Below, in pieces: positions 46,453 through 54,302 of a stretch of DNA of 64,000 nucleotides. Under the pieces are notes generated by a model. That model was not told where the DNA came from and ran no database searches. It saw only the letters and a program-made list of their open reading frames with translations. This DNA is from Brevundimonas sp. SORGH_AS_0993 (GTDB lineage Bacteria; Pseudomonadota; Alphaproteobacteria; Caulobacterales; Caulobacteraceae), in contig NZ_JAUTAH010000001.1 in the NCBI RefSeq assembly GCF_030818545.1, positions 2,113,001 to 2,177,000 on the forward strand, read 5' to 3'. Positions within the stretch are counted from its first letter, which is position 1, and each line of letters starts with the position of its first letter. Both the position numbers and the translations under genes were made by a program.

Positions 46453-47830
46453 ATGACCAAGACCCCCTCCACCACCGGCCAGAAGATCGAACACGCGCTT
46501 GAAAAGGCGCTGGACCCTTTGGCGACGGCCCTGAAGCGCGCGACCCGCCCATCGGGATCGGAGACCGTCGCGCCGCCGCCGGCCGGAAAGCCGGGCCTGG
46601 CCGTCTCGCCCCTGGCGACGCCGTTTCCAGCCATTCCGCCCATCGGCGGGGTGGAGATGGCGACGGCGCGGGCGGGCTTCTACAGGCACGAGCGCGACGA
46701 CCTGGTTGTGTTCCGCTTTGCGCGCGGGACCAGCTGCGCCGGCGTCTTCACCCGTCACAAGATCGGCTCGGCCCCTGTGGACTGGTGCAAGAAGCAGTTG
46801 GCCGCCGGCGAGGGCAAGGACGTGAGGGCCCTGGTGATCAACGCCGGCTGCGCCAACGCCTTCACCGGCAAGGCCGGGGCAGACGCCGCCCGACGCACGG
46901 CCACCGAGGTGGCCAAACGCTTCGGCTGTCGTCAGCGTGACGTCATGCTGGCCTCGACCGGGGTGATCGGGGTCGTTCTGGACGAAAAGAAGATCCTTGC
47001 CAAATTTGCCCGAGGTCGAACACGGCCTGGACGCCGACGCCTGGGCCAAGGCCGGTCGCGGCATCATGACGACCGACACCTTCCCCAAGGGCGCCTACGC
47101 CGAGGCCGAGATCGAGGGCTACAAGGTCCGCATCGCCGGCATCGCCAAGGGCTCGGGCATGATCGCCCCGGACATGGCGACCATGCTGGCCTTCATCGTC
47201 ACCGACGCCGACATCCATCCCAGCGTGCTGCGCGCCCTTCTGGGCCTTCACGTCCGCACCACTTTTAATTCGGTGACGGTGGACGGCGACACCTCCACCA
47301 ACGACACCTGCCTGCTGTTCGCCACCGGCGCTTCGGGCGCGCCACGCATCGGTCGGGTCGGGGACCGGCGGCTGAAGAGCTTCTCGGCCGCTCTGGACAG
47401 GGTGATGCTGGACCTGGCGCACCAGCTGGTCCGCGACGGCGAAGGCGCGACCAAGTTCGTCAAGGTGACGGTGGACGGCGCCGCCAGTCCCGCCTCGGCC
47501 CGCAAGCTGGCCAAGTCCATCGCCGACAGCCCCCTGGTCAAAACCGCCATCGCCGGTCAGGACGCCAACTGGGGCCGGGTGGTCATGGCAGTCGGCAAGA
47601 CCGAGGAGCCGGTCGATCGCGACCGTCTGGCGATCAGGTTCGGCCCCCACCAGGCCGCCATCGACGGCGCCCCGGCCCCGACCTATGACGAGGCCAAGAT
47701 GACGGCCTATATGAAGAACCCCGAGATCGACATCACCGTCGACGTGGGCGCCGGCCGGGCCTCGGCCACGGTTTGGACCTGCGACCTGACCAAGGGCTAC
47801 ATCGAGATCAACGGCGATTATCGCTCGTGA
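46453..47830 (+). pseudogene. argJ: glutamate N-acetyltransferase/N-acetylglutamate synthase ArgJ, +1 frameshift
   Basis: Arginine-cycle enzyme moving acetyl from N-acetylornithine to glutamate. From ATG 46453 one frame encodes the N-terminal half ([42 protein letters not shown]). The next frame continues [20 protein letters not shown] through the autocleavage motif [14 protein letters not shown] and ends at [11 protein letters not shown]. Removing one T from TTT at 47005-47007 joins them exactly. Either the gene is broken or the base is an assembly error; since argJ is normally needed for arginine synthesis, an error is likely. The stop overlaps the mutT GTG. An unusual ~55-residue N-terminal extension precedes the domain. 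Confidence 0.9.
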
Positions 47831-48240
47831 CCGACGCGCCCCTGCCCACCGTCCTGGTCGTCGCCGTCGCCCTCATCGACGTGGATGGCCGCGTGCTGAT
47901 CGCCAAACGGCCCGAGGGCAAGAAACTGGCCGGCCTGTGGGAGTTCCCAGGCGGCAAGGTCGAGCCCGGCGAACGGCCCGAACAGGCCCTGATCCGCGAG
48001 CTGAAGGAAGAACTGGGCATCGACGTGAAGGAAAGCTGCCTGGCGCCCTTCGTCTTCGCCAGCCACGCTTACGATTCCTTTCACCTCTTGATGCCACTGT
48101 ATCTGTGCCGGCGCTGGGACGGCGTGGTCGCGGCGCGCGAACACGACGCCCTGGCCTGGGTGAAGCCGAACAACTTGTCGGACTATCCCATGCCGCCGGC
48201 CGACGAACCCCTGGTCGCCTGGCTGCGCGACCTGCTCTGA
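47827..48240 (+). CDS. mutT: 8-oxo-dGTP diphosphatase MutT (Nudix hydrolase)
   Basis: Removes oxidised guanine nucleotides from the pool (137 aa). The Nudix box is complete, [20 protein letters not shown] followed by ELGI (about 39-62). The N-terminal [33 protein letters not shown] is the classical MutT lead-in. The GTG start at 47827 overlaps the argJ stop by 4 bases, so it should be translated with argJ. In an alphaproteobacterial argJ-mutT pair this is a common arrangement. Confidence 0.9.
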   Translation: MTDAPLPTVLVVAVALIDVDGRVLIAKRPEGKKLAGLWEFPGGKVEPGERPEQALIRELKEELGIDVKESCLAPFVFASHAYDSFHLLMPLYLCRRWDGVVAAREHDALAWVKPNNLSDYPMPPADEPLVAWLRDLL

Positions 48241-48266
48241 CCACCGCCGACCAAGGGAGGCCGGCC

Positions 48267-48461
48267 ATGCGACGTTTTATCGGCCGGTTCCTGCGCGACG
48301 AGACCGGCGCGACCGCCATCGAGTACGGGCTGATCTGCGCCCTGATCTTCCTGGCGATCGTGGGTTCGATCACCGCGCTCGGCAATTCCAGCACGGGCGG
48401 CTTCGCCAGGACGGTTCAGAGGTTGGGCGACGCCATGCAGGCCGCGATCAACGCCAACTAA
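48267..48461 (+). CDS. Flp/Fap-type pilin
   Basis: Type IVb prepilin of 64 residues, the subunit of tight-adherence (Tad/Cpa) pili. ATG 48267 follows a strong AAGGGAGG. A short basic leader is cut after Gly14 by prepilin peptidase, giving ATAIEYGLICALIFLAIVG with the conserved Glu at +5. A single hydrophobic helix follows, then a short variable end. No cpa/tad secretion genes are in the window, so this copy stands apart from its assembly machinery. Its last 4 bases overlap the convergent methyltransferase gene. Confidence 0.9.
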   Translation: MRRFIGRFLRDETGATAIEYGLICALIFLAIVGSITALGNSSTGGFARTVQRLGDAMQAAINAN

Positions 48462-49396
48462 TCGGCTTCCTCGCCGGTTCTTTCCTTCACGCCCAGGGCG
48501 TCGGCCAGGCGCATCTTGGCCGATCCGCGCGGCAGGGGCTTCTGCTGGCTTTCGTGAGGCTTCCAGCCGGCGACATGGATGATCTCGAACGTCGCGGGGA
48601 TGCGGCCGTCGGCGTCGCCGTGCCGACGGGCGTAGAGATCGGCCGCCCGGGCGACGATGGATCGGGTCAGGGGGCGGATGGGGCCGCTGAGCACATTGGT
48701 TTCGCCCATGGCGCGCAGGTCGCGGATCAGGGCGAACAGATCGGTGTAACGGACGGTGAACCGATCCACGTCAGAGACCGGCAGGGCGAAACCGGCGCGC
48801 TGCAGCAGGGCCGCCCCGTCGTGACCGTCGGCGAACGGGGAGATCCGCGCCTGGGCTCCGCCGCGTTCGGCCAGTTCGGCCTCGGTCAGGACGGCGCGCA
48901 ACTCCTTCAGCGTGCCCGCGCCGAACAGGGCGCCGATGAACAGTCCGTCCGGCTTCAGGGCCTGAAGAATCTGGGCCAGGGCGCCGGGCAGGTCGTTGGC
49001 CCAGTGCAATGACAGCAAGGATACGATCAGGTCGGCGCCGTCCGCCTCCAGCGGCAGGGGCGCAGACCCCGGCGCGGCGCGCTGATCCACGCCCAAGGGC
49101 GCCACGACAGGTCCGACCCGCCCGGTGGCGTCGCTGGTGCGCACGACCGTCTCGAACACGTCAGGGTGTGCGGATGTATCGACCGTGACGGGAAAATCGC
49201 GCAGGATGGCTTCCAGGCTCTCGGCCGCGTTCTGGGCGGCTCGGACATGCAGGAAGTCGGCCTGATCGAACCGCGAGGCCGACCGGCTCAGACGCGCGGC
49301 GCGGCGGGCGGCGTCGAAGATCAGCGGCGGGCCGTCGGCCTTTTGCAGCGACTGGGGCGATGACGGAGGCGGCGACTGGAGCGAGGCGGGGGACAT
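48458..49396 (-). CDS. SAM-dependent methyltransferase, BioC/NDUFAF5-like
   Basis: A class I methyltransferase of 312 residues from ATG 49396. The order LIFDAARRAARLSRSASRF, SLLSLHWANDLPGALAQILQALKPDGLFIGALFGAGTLKELRAV and FADGHDGAALLQRAGFALPVSDVDRFTVRYTDLFALIRDLRAMGETN fits the BioC-like family, which includes the complex I factor NDUFAF5. The usual glycine-rich SAM motif is degenerate. It overlaps the flp stop and its start codon overlaps that of the divergent comF. Substrate unknown; no biotin genes are nearby. Confidence 0.8.
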   Translation of the reverse strand: MSPASLQSPPPSSPQSLQKADGPPLIFDAARRAARLSRSASRFDQADFLHVRAAQNAAESLEAILRDFPVTVDTSAHPDVFETVVRTSDATGRVGPVVAPLGVDQRAAPGSAPLPLEADGADLIVSLLSLHWANDLPGALAQILQALKPDGLFIGALFGAGTLKELRAVLTEAELAERGGAQARISPFADGHDGAALLQRAGFALPVSDVDRFTVRYTDLFALIRDLRAMGETNVLSGPIRPLTRSIVARAADLYARRHGDADGRIPATFEIIHVAGWKPHESQQKPLPRGSAKMRLADALGVKERTGEEAD

Positions 49397-50201
49397 GGCA
49401 GGGCAGAATGGGGTCTGGCGGCGGGCCTGGGAAGGGGCGGGCCGGGGTTTGCGCGACGGATCTCGACTGTGGGCGCGGGGAATGGCGGATCTGATCCTGC
49501 CGCCGATGGCCCACGACAGCCGCGAGGCGACGGCCGCCGCCGGCCTGACGCCCGACGCCTGGAGCCGCATCCGGTTTCTGGAGGCGCCGGTCTGCGACGG
49601 CTGCGGCGCGGCGTTCGAGATGGACGGGGGCGAGTTCGCCGACAGCCGTTGCGCGGCCTGCCTGGCCCGGCCCTACGCCTTTCAGAGGGCGCGGGCGGCC
49701 TGCCTCTATGACGAGCATTCGCGCGGTCTGATCCTGCGGTTCAAACACGGCGATCAGCAGCAATTCGCCTCCCTGTTCGCCCGCTGGATCGGCCGTGCGG
49801 CCGCCGAGTTGATCATCGAGGCCGATGTGATCGCGCCCGTGCCCCTGCACCCGTTCCGCCTGTTGTCGCGCCGGTTCAACCAGGCGGCCGAGATCGCTCG
49901 GCCCTTGGCTCGTGCGGCTGGCCTCGACTATGCGCCCGACGCCCTGATCCGGATCAGCCATACCGCCAGCCAGGGCGGGCGCAGTCGGCGCGGACGGCGG
50001 CTGAACGTCAAGGCCGCCTTCACCGTGACCGAGGCGGGGCGGCGTCGCATCAAGGGACGGCGGGTGCTGCTGATCGATGACGTTCTGACCACCGGGGCCA
50101 CAAGCGAGGCCTGCGCGCGGGCCCTGATCGCCGCCGGAGCACGCGCCGTGGACCTGGCGGTGGTGGCGAGGGTGCGAAACGCGCGCGAGATCGTTATGTA
50201 G
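49395..50201 (+). CDS. comF: ComF-family phosphoribosyltransferase-like protein
   Basis: ComF-type protein of 268 residues, linked to natural DNA uptake in some bacteria and to nucleotide recycling in others. It has an N-terminal zinc-ribbon-like pair CDGC and CAAC (about 66-90), FKHGDQQQFASLFARWI, VPLHPFRLLSRRFNQAAEIARP, and the PRPP-binding loop VLLIDDVLTTGAT. The first ~45 residues are rich in Arg and Trp and less conserved, so a later start is possible. As called, its ATG overlaps the start codon of the divergent methyltransferase gene. Confidence 0.88.
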   Translation: MAGQNGVWRRAWEGAGRGLRDGSRLWARGMADLILPPMAHDSREATAAAGLTPDAWSRIRFLEAPVCDGCGAAFEMDGGEFADSRCAACLARPYAFQRARAACLYDEHSRGLILRFKHGDQQQFASLFARWIGRAAAELIIEADVIAPVPLHPFRLLSRRFNQAAEIARPLARAAGLDYAPDALIRISHTASQGGRSRRGRRLNVKAAFTVTEAGRRRIKGRRVLLIDDVLTTGATSEACARALIAAGARAVDLAVVARVRNAREIVM

Positions 50202-50228
50202 GCTCCAACCACAATCTGGAGATCCGCC

Positions 50229-50486
50229 TTGGCCGACGTCGTCATCTACACCAAGCCCGGCTGCCCCTACTGCTTCAGCGCGATGAGTCTGCTGAAGACA
50301 AAGGGCGTCGATTATGTCGAGATCGTCGCGTCCAACGATCCCGAGAAGAAGGCCGAGATGGTCGAACGCTCGGGTGGACGCATGACCTTCCCGCAGATCT
50401 TCATCGACGGCCGCCATGTCGGCGGTTCGGACGACCTCCACGCCCTGGACCGCGACGGCAAGCTCGACCCGCTGCTGGCCGCCTGA
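50229..50486 (+). CDS. grxC: glutaredoxin 3
   Basis: Small dithiol oxidoreductase using glutathione (85 aa). It opens VVIYTKPGCPYCFSAMSLL with the CPYC active site (residues 12-15), followed by the TFPQIFIDGRHVGGSDDL glutathione-binding half. The TTG start at 50229 has CTGGAG 7 nt upstream. It begins a compact run (grxC, nitrilase-like, DUF1178, GNAT) with gaps of 6 bp or overlaps, so these four are probably one operon. This grxC-nitrilase-DUF1178 order is common in alphaproteobacteria. Confidence 0.94.
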   Translation: MADVVIYTKPGCPYCFSAMSLLKTKGVDYVEIVASNDPEKKAEMVERSGGRMTFPQIFIDGRHVGGSDDLHALDRDGKLDPLLAA

Positions 50487-50492
50487 CGCGCC

Positions 50493-51341
50493 GTGAGCGA
50501 GAGGTTGGACATCGGCCTGATCCAGACCCGCACGCCGGCGACGTCGGCGGGCGGGCTGGCCCATGTGTCGCCCTTGATCCGGGAGGCGGCGTCCGGCGGC
50601 GCGCGCTTCATCCTGACGCCCGAGGGAACCAATCTCCTGGAGCAGCGCCGCGCCCTGCGCGAGGCGGCGCTGGCGGACGAGGCGGCGGATGTCGCCGTTA
50701 CGGGCCTGCGAGCGCTGGCGTCCGAACTGGGCGTCTGGCTGCTGATCGGCTCGGCCCTGGTGCGTTTCGGGCAGACCGACAAAGGGCGAGCCGCCAACCG
50801 CTCGCTGCTGATCGACCCGGCCGGGGCCGTCGTCGCCCGCTATGACAAGCTGCACGTCTTCGACGTCGATCTGCCGAACGGGGAGACCTATCGTGAAAGC
50901 GCGTCGGTCAGGCCCGGCGACCGGGCGGTGATGGCTCCGACGCCCTGGGGCGGGCTGGGTCTGACCGTCTGCTACGACATCCGTTTTCCGCACCTGTATC
51001 GTCAGCTGGCAAAGGCGGGGGCGACGATGATCGCGGTTCCCGCCGCCTTCACCGCCCCGACCGGAGAGGCGCACTGGGAGACCCTGCTGCGCGCCCGGGC
51101 CATAGAGACCGGCGCCTTCGTCCTGGCCCCGGCCCAGGGCGGAACCCACGAGGACGGTCGCCGGACCTGGGGCCGGTCCACCGTGGTGGGGCCGTGGGGG
51201 GAGATCGTCGCCAAGACGGATCACGACGACCCCTGCGTGCTGCGGGCGAGCCTGGACCTTACGGCCGTGCCCCGCGCCCGCGCCGCCGTGCCCGCCCTGA
51301 CCCACGACCGCGATTTTCGACCTGTTTCGGACCCCTCATGA
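50493..51341 (+). CDS. carbon-nitrogen hydrolase (nitrilase superfamily, Nit1/omega-amidase-like)
   Basis: Amidase-type enzyme of 282 residues from GTG 50493. The catalytic triad is visible: Glu44 in LTPEGTN, Lys119 in YDKLHVFDVDLP, and Cys160 in TVCYDIRFPHLYR. PAAFTAPTGEAHWETLLRARAIE and AQGGTHEDGRRTWGRSTVV match the Nit1 branch, some members of which repair deaminated glutathione. Its place beside glutaredoxin supports that reading, but it is inference. The stop overlaps the DUF1178 ATG. Confidence 0.88.
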   Translation: MSERLDIGLIQTRTPATSAGGLAHVSPLIREAASGGARFILTPEGTNLLEQRRALREAALADEAADVAVTGLRALASELGVWLLIGSALVRFGQTDKGRAANRSLLIDPAGAVVARYDKLHVFDVDLPNGETYRESASVRPGDRAVMAPTPWGGLGLTVCYDIRFPHLYRQLAKAGATMIAVPAAFTAPTGEAHWETLLRARAIETGAFVLAPAQGGTHEDGRRTWGRSTVVGPWGEIVAKTDHDDPCVLRASLDLTAVPRARAAVPALTHDRDFRPVSDPS

Positions 51342-51772
51342 TCCGCTACGCTCTGAAATGCGACCAGGATCATGGTTTCGATGCCTGGTTCGGCTCTTCC
51401 GCCGACTATGACGACCAGGCTGCGCGCGGCCTGGTCGAATGCCCCTTCTGCGGCTCGCGCGCCGTGGACAAGGCCGTGATGGCGCCGGCGGTCAGCGGAA
51501 CGCGCAAGGCCGAGCCGACGCCTGACGTGGCGGCTCGGATGCAGACCATGATGATGGAGGCGGCCCGCGAGGTGCGCGCCCATGTCGAGGCCAATTTCGA
51601 CTATGTCGGCGACACCTTCGCCCGCGAGGCCCGCGACATTCACGAGGGTCGGTCCGAAAAGCGGGAAATCTACGGCGAGGCGACGCCGGCCGAGGTCAGG
51701 AAGCTGAAGGATGACGGCGTGCCGGTCGCCCCCCTGCCGGCCGCCCCGCCCGATCCCGGAAAGGTTCACTGA
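51338..51772 (+). CDS. DUF1178 family protein
   Basis: A 144-residue protein starting IRYALKCDQDHGFDAWFGSSADYDDQ, with a CPFCGS motif at about 36-41 that, with the earlier Cys8 and His12, could bind zinc. The C-terminal half has FDYVGDTFAREARDIHEG and EIYGEATPAEV, both hallmarks of DUF1178. Function is unknown. It overlaps the nitrilase-like gene by 4 bases and the GNAT gene by 1, which argues for co-expression with grxC. Confidence 0.88.
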   Translation: MIRYALKCDQDHGFDAWFGSSADYDDQAARGLVECPFCGSRAVDKAVMAPAVSGTRKAEPTPDVAARMQTMMMEAAREVRAHVEANFDYVGDTFAREARDIHEGRSEKREIYGEATPAEVRKLKDDGVPVAPLPAAPPDPGKVH

Positions 51773-52269
51773 TGACTTCGAGCTGGCGGCCGATGCGGCC
51801 CGACGACATCGCGGCGGTGGTCGATGTGGCGCGCCTGTCGTTTCCCGATCATTTTGAGGACCGCGCCTGTTTCGAGAACCGGCTGGCGCTATATCCGCGC
51901 GGCTGTTTCGTTCTGGCCGAGGGCGACGGGCCGGCGCGCGGCTATCTGATCGCCTATCCGTGGAAGGCTGGCGGCGCGCCCCCGCTGAACACGGTGATCG
52001 AGGGCCTGCCGGCCGAGCCGGACCTGATCTATCTGCACGACCTGGCCCTGCACCCCGAGGCGCGGGGCGGCGGCGTGACCGGCGCCGTCGTGGAGCGTCT
52101 GGCCGACCAGGCGGCCGAGGACGGCTGGGCCGCCGTGGCCCTCGTGGCGGTCAACGACGCCGCCGACTTCTGGCGGCGTCATGGCTTTCAGGATCGAAGC
52201 TCCGCCGCCCTGGCCGAGAAGCTGGCCAGCTACGGGTCCGACGCTCGCTACATGGTGCGCCCGCTCTAA
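51772..52269 (+). CDS. GNAT-family N-acetyltransferase
   Basis: Single-domain acetyl-CoA-dependent acetyltransferase (165 aa). It begins WRPMRPDDIAAVVDVARLSFPDHFED. The acetyl-CoA loop reads LALHPEARGGGVTGAVVERL (about 96-115), and VAVNDAADFWRRHGFQ is the usual late strand and turn. It is the last gene of the grxC run. Substrate is unknown. A possible hairpin follows 26 bp after the stop. Confidence 0.86.
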   Translation: MTSSWRPMRPDDIAAVVDVARLSFPDHFEDRACFENRLALYPRGCFVLAEGDGPARGYLIAYPWKAGGAPPLNTVIEGLPAEPDLIYLHDLALHPEARGGGVTGAVVERLADQAAEDGWAAVALVAVNDAADFWRRHGFQDRSSAALAEKLASYGSDARYMVRPL

Positions 52270-52294
52270 GACAGGGCTTGCGGGTTGCGGGCCT

Positions 52295-52319
52295 CGAAAA
52301 CGCCCGCTCTGGCGTTTCG
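52295..52319 (+). terminator. possible hairpin ending the grxC operon
   Basis: CGAAAACGCC/GGCGTTTCG can form a 9-bp stem with one bulged A and a 6-nt loop. No T-run follows, so it may be a stability or rho-dependent structure instead of an intrinsic terminator. Confidence 0.3.
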
Positions 52320-52425
52320 GCGCTCTTGCCTGTAAGAGGCGCGCGAAACTCTCTCCCCCCAATGCCTGCATTCCTTGCAGCGGCGCGGATTCTCCGCGAC
52401 CGAACACAGTCCGCCCGAGCCCTTC

Positions 52426-54258
52426 ATGAATCTGCGCAACGTCGCCATCATCGCCCACGTCGACCACGGGAAGACGACCCTGGTGGACCAACTCCTGGCC
52501 CAGTCCGGCGTCTTCCGCGCCAATGAGGCGACGACCGAACGCGCCATGGACTCCAACGACCAGGAGCGCGAGCGCGGCATCACCATCCTGGCCAAGGCCA
52601 CCTCGGTCCTGTGGAACGGCAAGGCCGGCGAGACCCGCATCAACATCATCGACACCCCCGGCCACGCCGACTTCGGCGGCGAAGTTGAGCGCATCCTGGG
52701 CATGGTGGACGGCTGCGTCCTGCTGGTCGACGCGGAAGAGGGCGTCATGCCCCAGACCAAGTTCGTGCTGACCAAGGCCCTGAAGATGGGGCTTAAGCCC
52801 ATCCTCTGCATCAACAAGGTCGACCGCGCCCACGCCGACCCGGATCGCGTCCACCTTGAGACCATCGAACTGTTCGAGGCCATCGGCGCCTCCCCGGAAC
52901 AGCTGGATTTCCCGCACATCTACGCCTCCGGCCGCAACGGCTGGGCGACGCTGGACCTGGCCCAGCCGTCCGACAATCTGGCGCCGCTGTTCGACCTGAT
53001 CGTGGATCACGTCCCGCCGTCGCCGGTCGCCCAGAATATCGACAAGCCGTTCCGCATGCTGAACGTGCTGATCGAAAGCGATCCTTTCCTGGGGCGTCTG
53101 CTGACCGGCCGCATCGAGAGCGGCAAGGCCGTGCCCGGCATGCCGATCAAGGCGCTGGACCGCGAAGGCAAGCAGATCGAACAGGGCCGGATCACCAAGG
53201 TCCTGGCCTTCCGCGGTCTGAAGCGCCAGCCGCTGGACGAGGGTTCGGAAGCGGGCGACATCGTCGCCATCGCCGGCATGTCCAAGGCCACCGTGGCCGA
53301 CACTCTGTGCGCCCTGGAAGTGACCGAGGCCCTGGACGCCCAGCCGATCGACCCGCCGACCATCTCCATGACCGTGGGCGTGAACGACAGCCCCCTGGCC
53401 GGTCGTGAAGGCGACAAGGTCCAGTCGCGCGTCATCCGCGACCGCCTGCTGAAGGAGGCCGAGGCCAACGTCGCCATCCGTGTCACCGAGACGCCGGGCG
53501 CCGACGCCTATGAGGTCGCCGGTCGCGGCGAACTGCAGTTGGGCGTTCTGGTCGAGAATATGCGCCGCGAGGGCTTCGAACTGTCGATCAGCCGTCCGCG
53601 CGTGGTCTATCAGACCGGCGAGAACGGCGAACGCCTGGAGCCCATCGAGGATGTGGTCATCGACGTGGACGACGAGTTCACCGGCGTGGTCATCGAGAAG
53701 CTGTCGGCCCGCAAGGCCGAGCTGAAGGACATGGGACCCTCGGGCGCCGGCAAGACCCGCATCCAGCTGATGTGCCCATCGCGCTCGCTGATCGGCTATC
53801 AGGGCGAGTTCCTGACCGATACGCGCGGTTCGGGCGTGCTGAACCGCGTGTTCAGCCACTACGAGCCGCACAAGGGTCCGATCGAAGGTCGCCTGAAGGG
53901 CGTGCTGGTATCCAACTCGGACGGCGACACGGCCGCCTTCGCCCTGTGGAACCTGGAAGATCGCGGCGTCATGTTCGTGGGCGCTGGCGAAAAGACCTAT
54001 CAGGGCATGATCATCGGCGAGAACAGCCGATCCGACGATCTGGACGTCAACCCGATCAAGGGCAAGCAGCTGACCAACGTCCGCGCCGCCGGCAAGGACG
54101 AGGCCGTGCGCCTGACCCCGCCGCGTCGTCCTTCGCTGGAACAGGCTATCGCCTATATCGAGAGCGACGAACTGGTCGAGGTCACGCCCAAGTCGATCCG
54201 CCTGCGCAAGGAGGTTCTGAACCCCTCCTTCCGCAAGAAGCGCGTCAAGGCCGACTGA
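52426..54258 (+). CDS. typA: translational GTPase TypA/BipA
   Basis: Ribosome-associated GTPase involved in 50S assembly and stress growth (610 aa). G motifs: AHVDHGKTTL (10-19), the switch segment RGITILAKATSV, DTPGHADFGGE and NKVDRAHADP. Elongation-factor-like domains II, III and V follow, then the BipA-specific C-terminus with GTRG-like LTDTRGSGVLNRVF and RPSLEQAIAYIESDELVEVTPKSIRLRK. The ATG at 52426 begins MNLRNVAIIAH; an upstream in-frame ATG (52375) has no family match. Confidence 0.95.
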   Translation: MNLRNVAIIAHVDHGKTTLVDQLLAQSGVFRANEATTERAMDSNDQERERGITILAKATSVLWNGKAGETRINIIDTPGHADFGGEVERILGMVDGCVLLVDAEEGVMPQTKFVLTKALKMGLKPILCINKVDRAHADPDRVHLETIELFEAIGASPEQLDFPHIYASGRNGWATLDLAQPSDNLAPLFDLIVDHVPPSPVAQNIDKPFRMLNVLIESDPFLGRLLTGRIESGKAVPGMPIKALDREGKQIEQGRITKVLAFRGLKRQPLDEGSEAGDIVAIAGMSKATVADTLCALEVTEALDAQPIDPPTISMTVGVNDSPLAGREGDKVQSRVIRDRLLKEAEANVAIRVTETPGADAYEVAGRGELQLGVLVENMRREGFELSISRPRVVYQTGENGERLEPIEDVVIDVDDEFTGVVIEKLSARKAELKDMGPSGAGKTRIQLMCPSRSLIGYQGEFLTDTRGSGVLNRVFSHYEPHKGPIEGRLKGVLVSNSDGDTAAFALWNLEDRGVMFVGAGEKTYQGMIIGENSRSDDLDVNPIKGKQLTNVRAAGKDEAVRLTPPRRPSLEQAIAYIESDELVEVTPKSIRLRKEVLNPSFRKKRVKAD

Positions 54259-54302
54259 TCGGCTGACGAATCTTCCGCGACGCGACGGTCGGGGCCGCCT
54301 AT

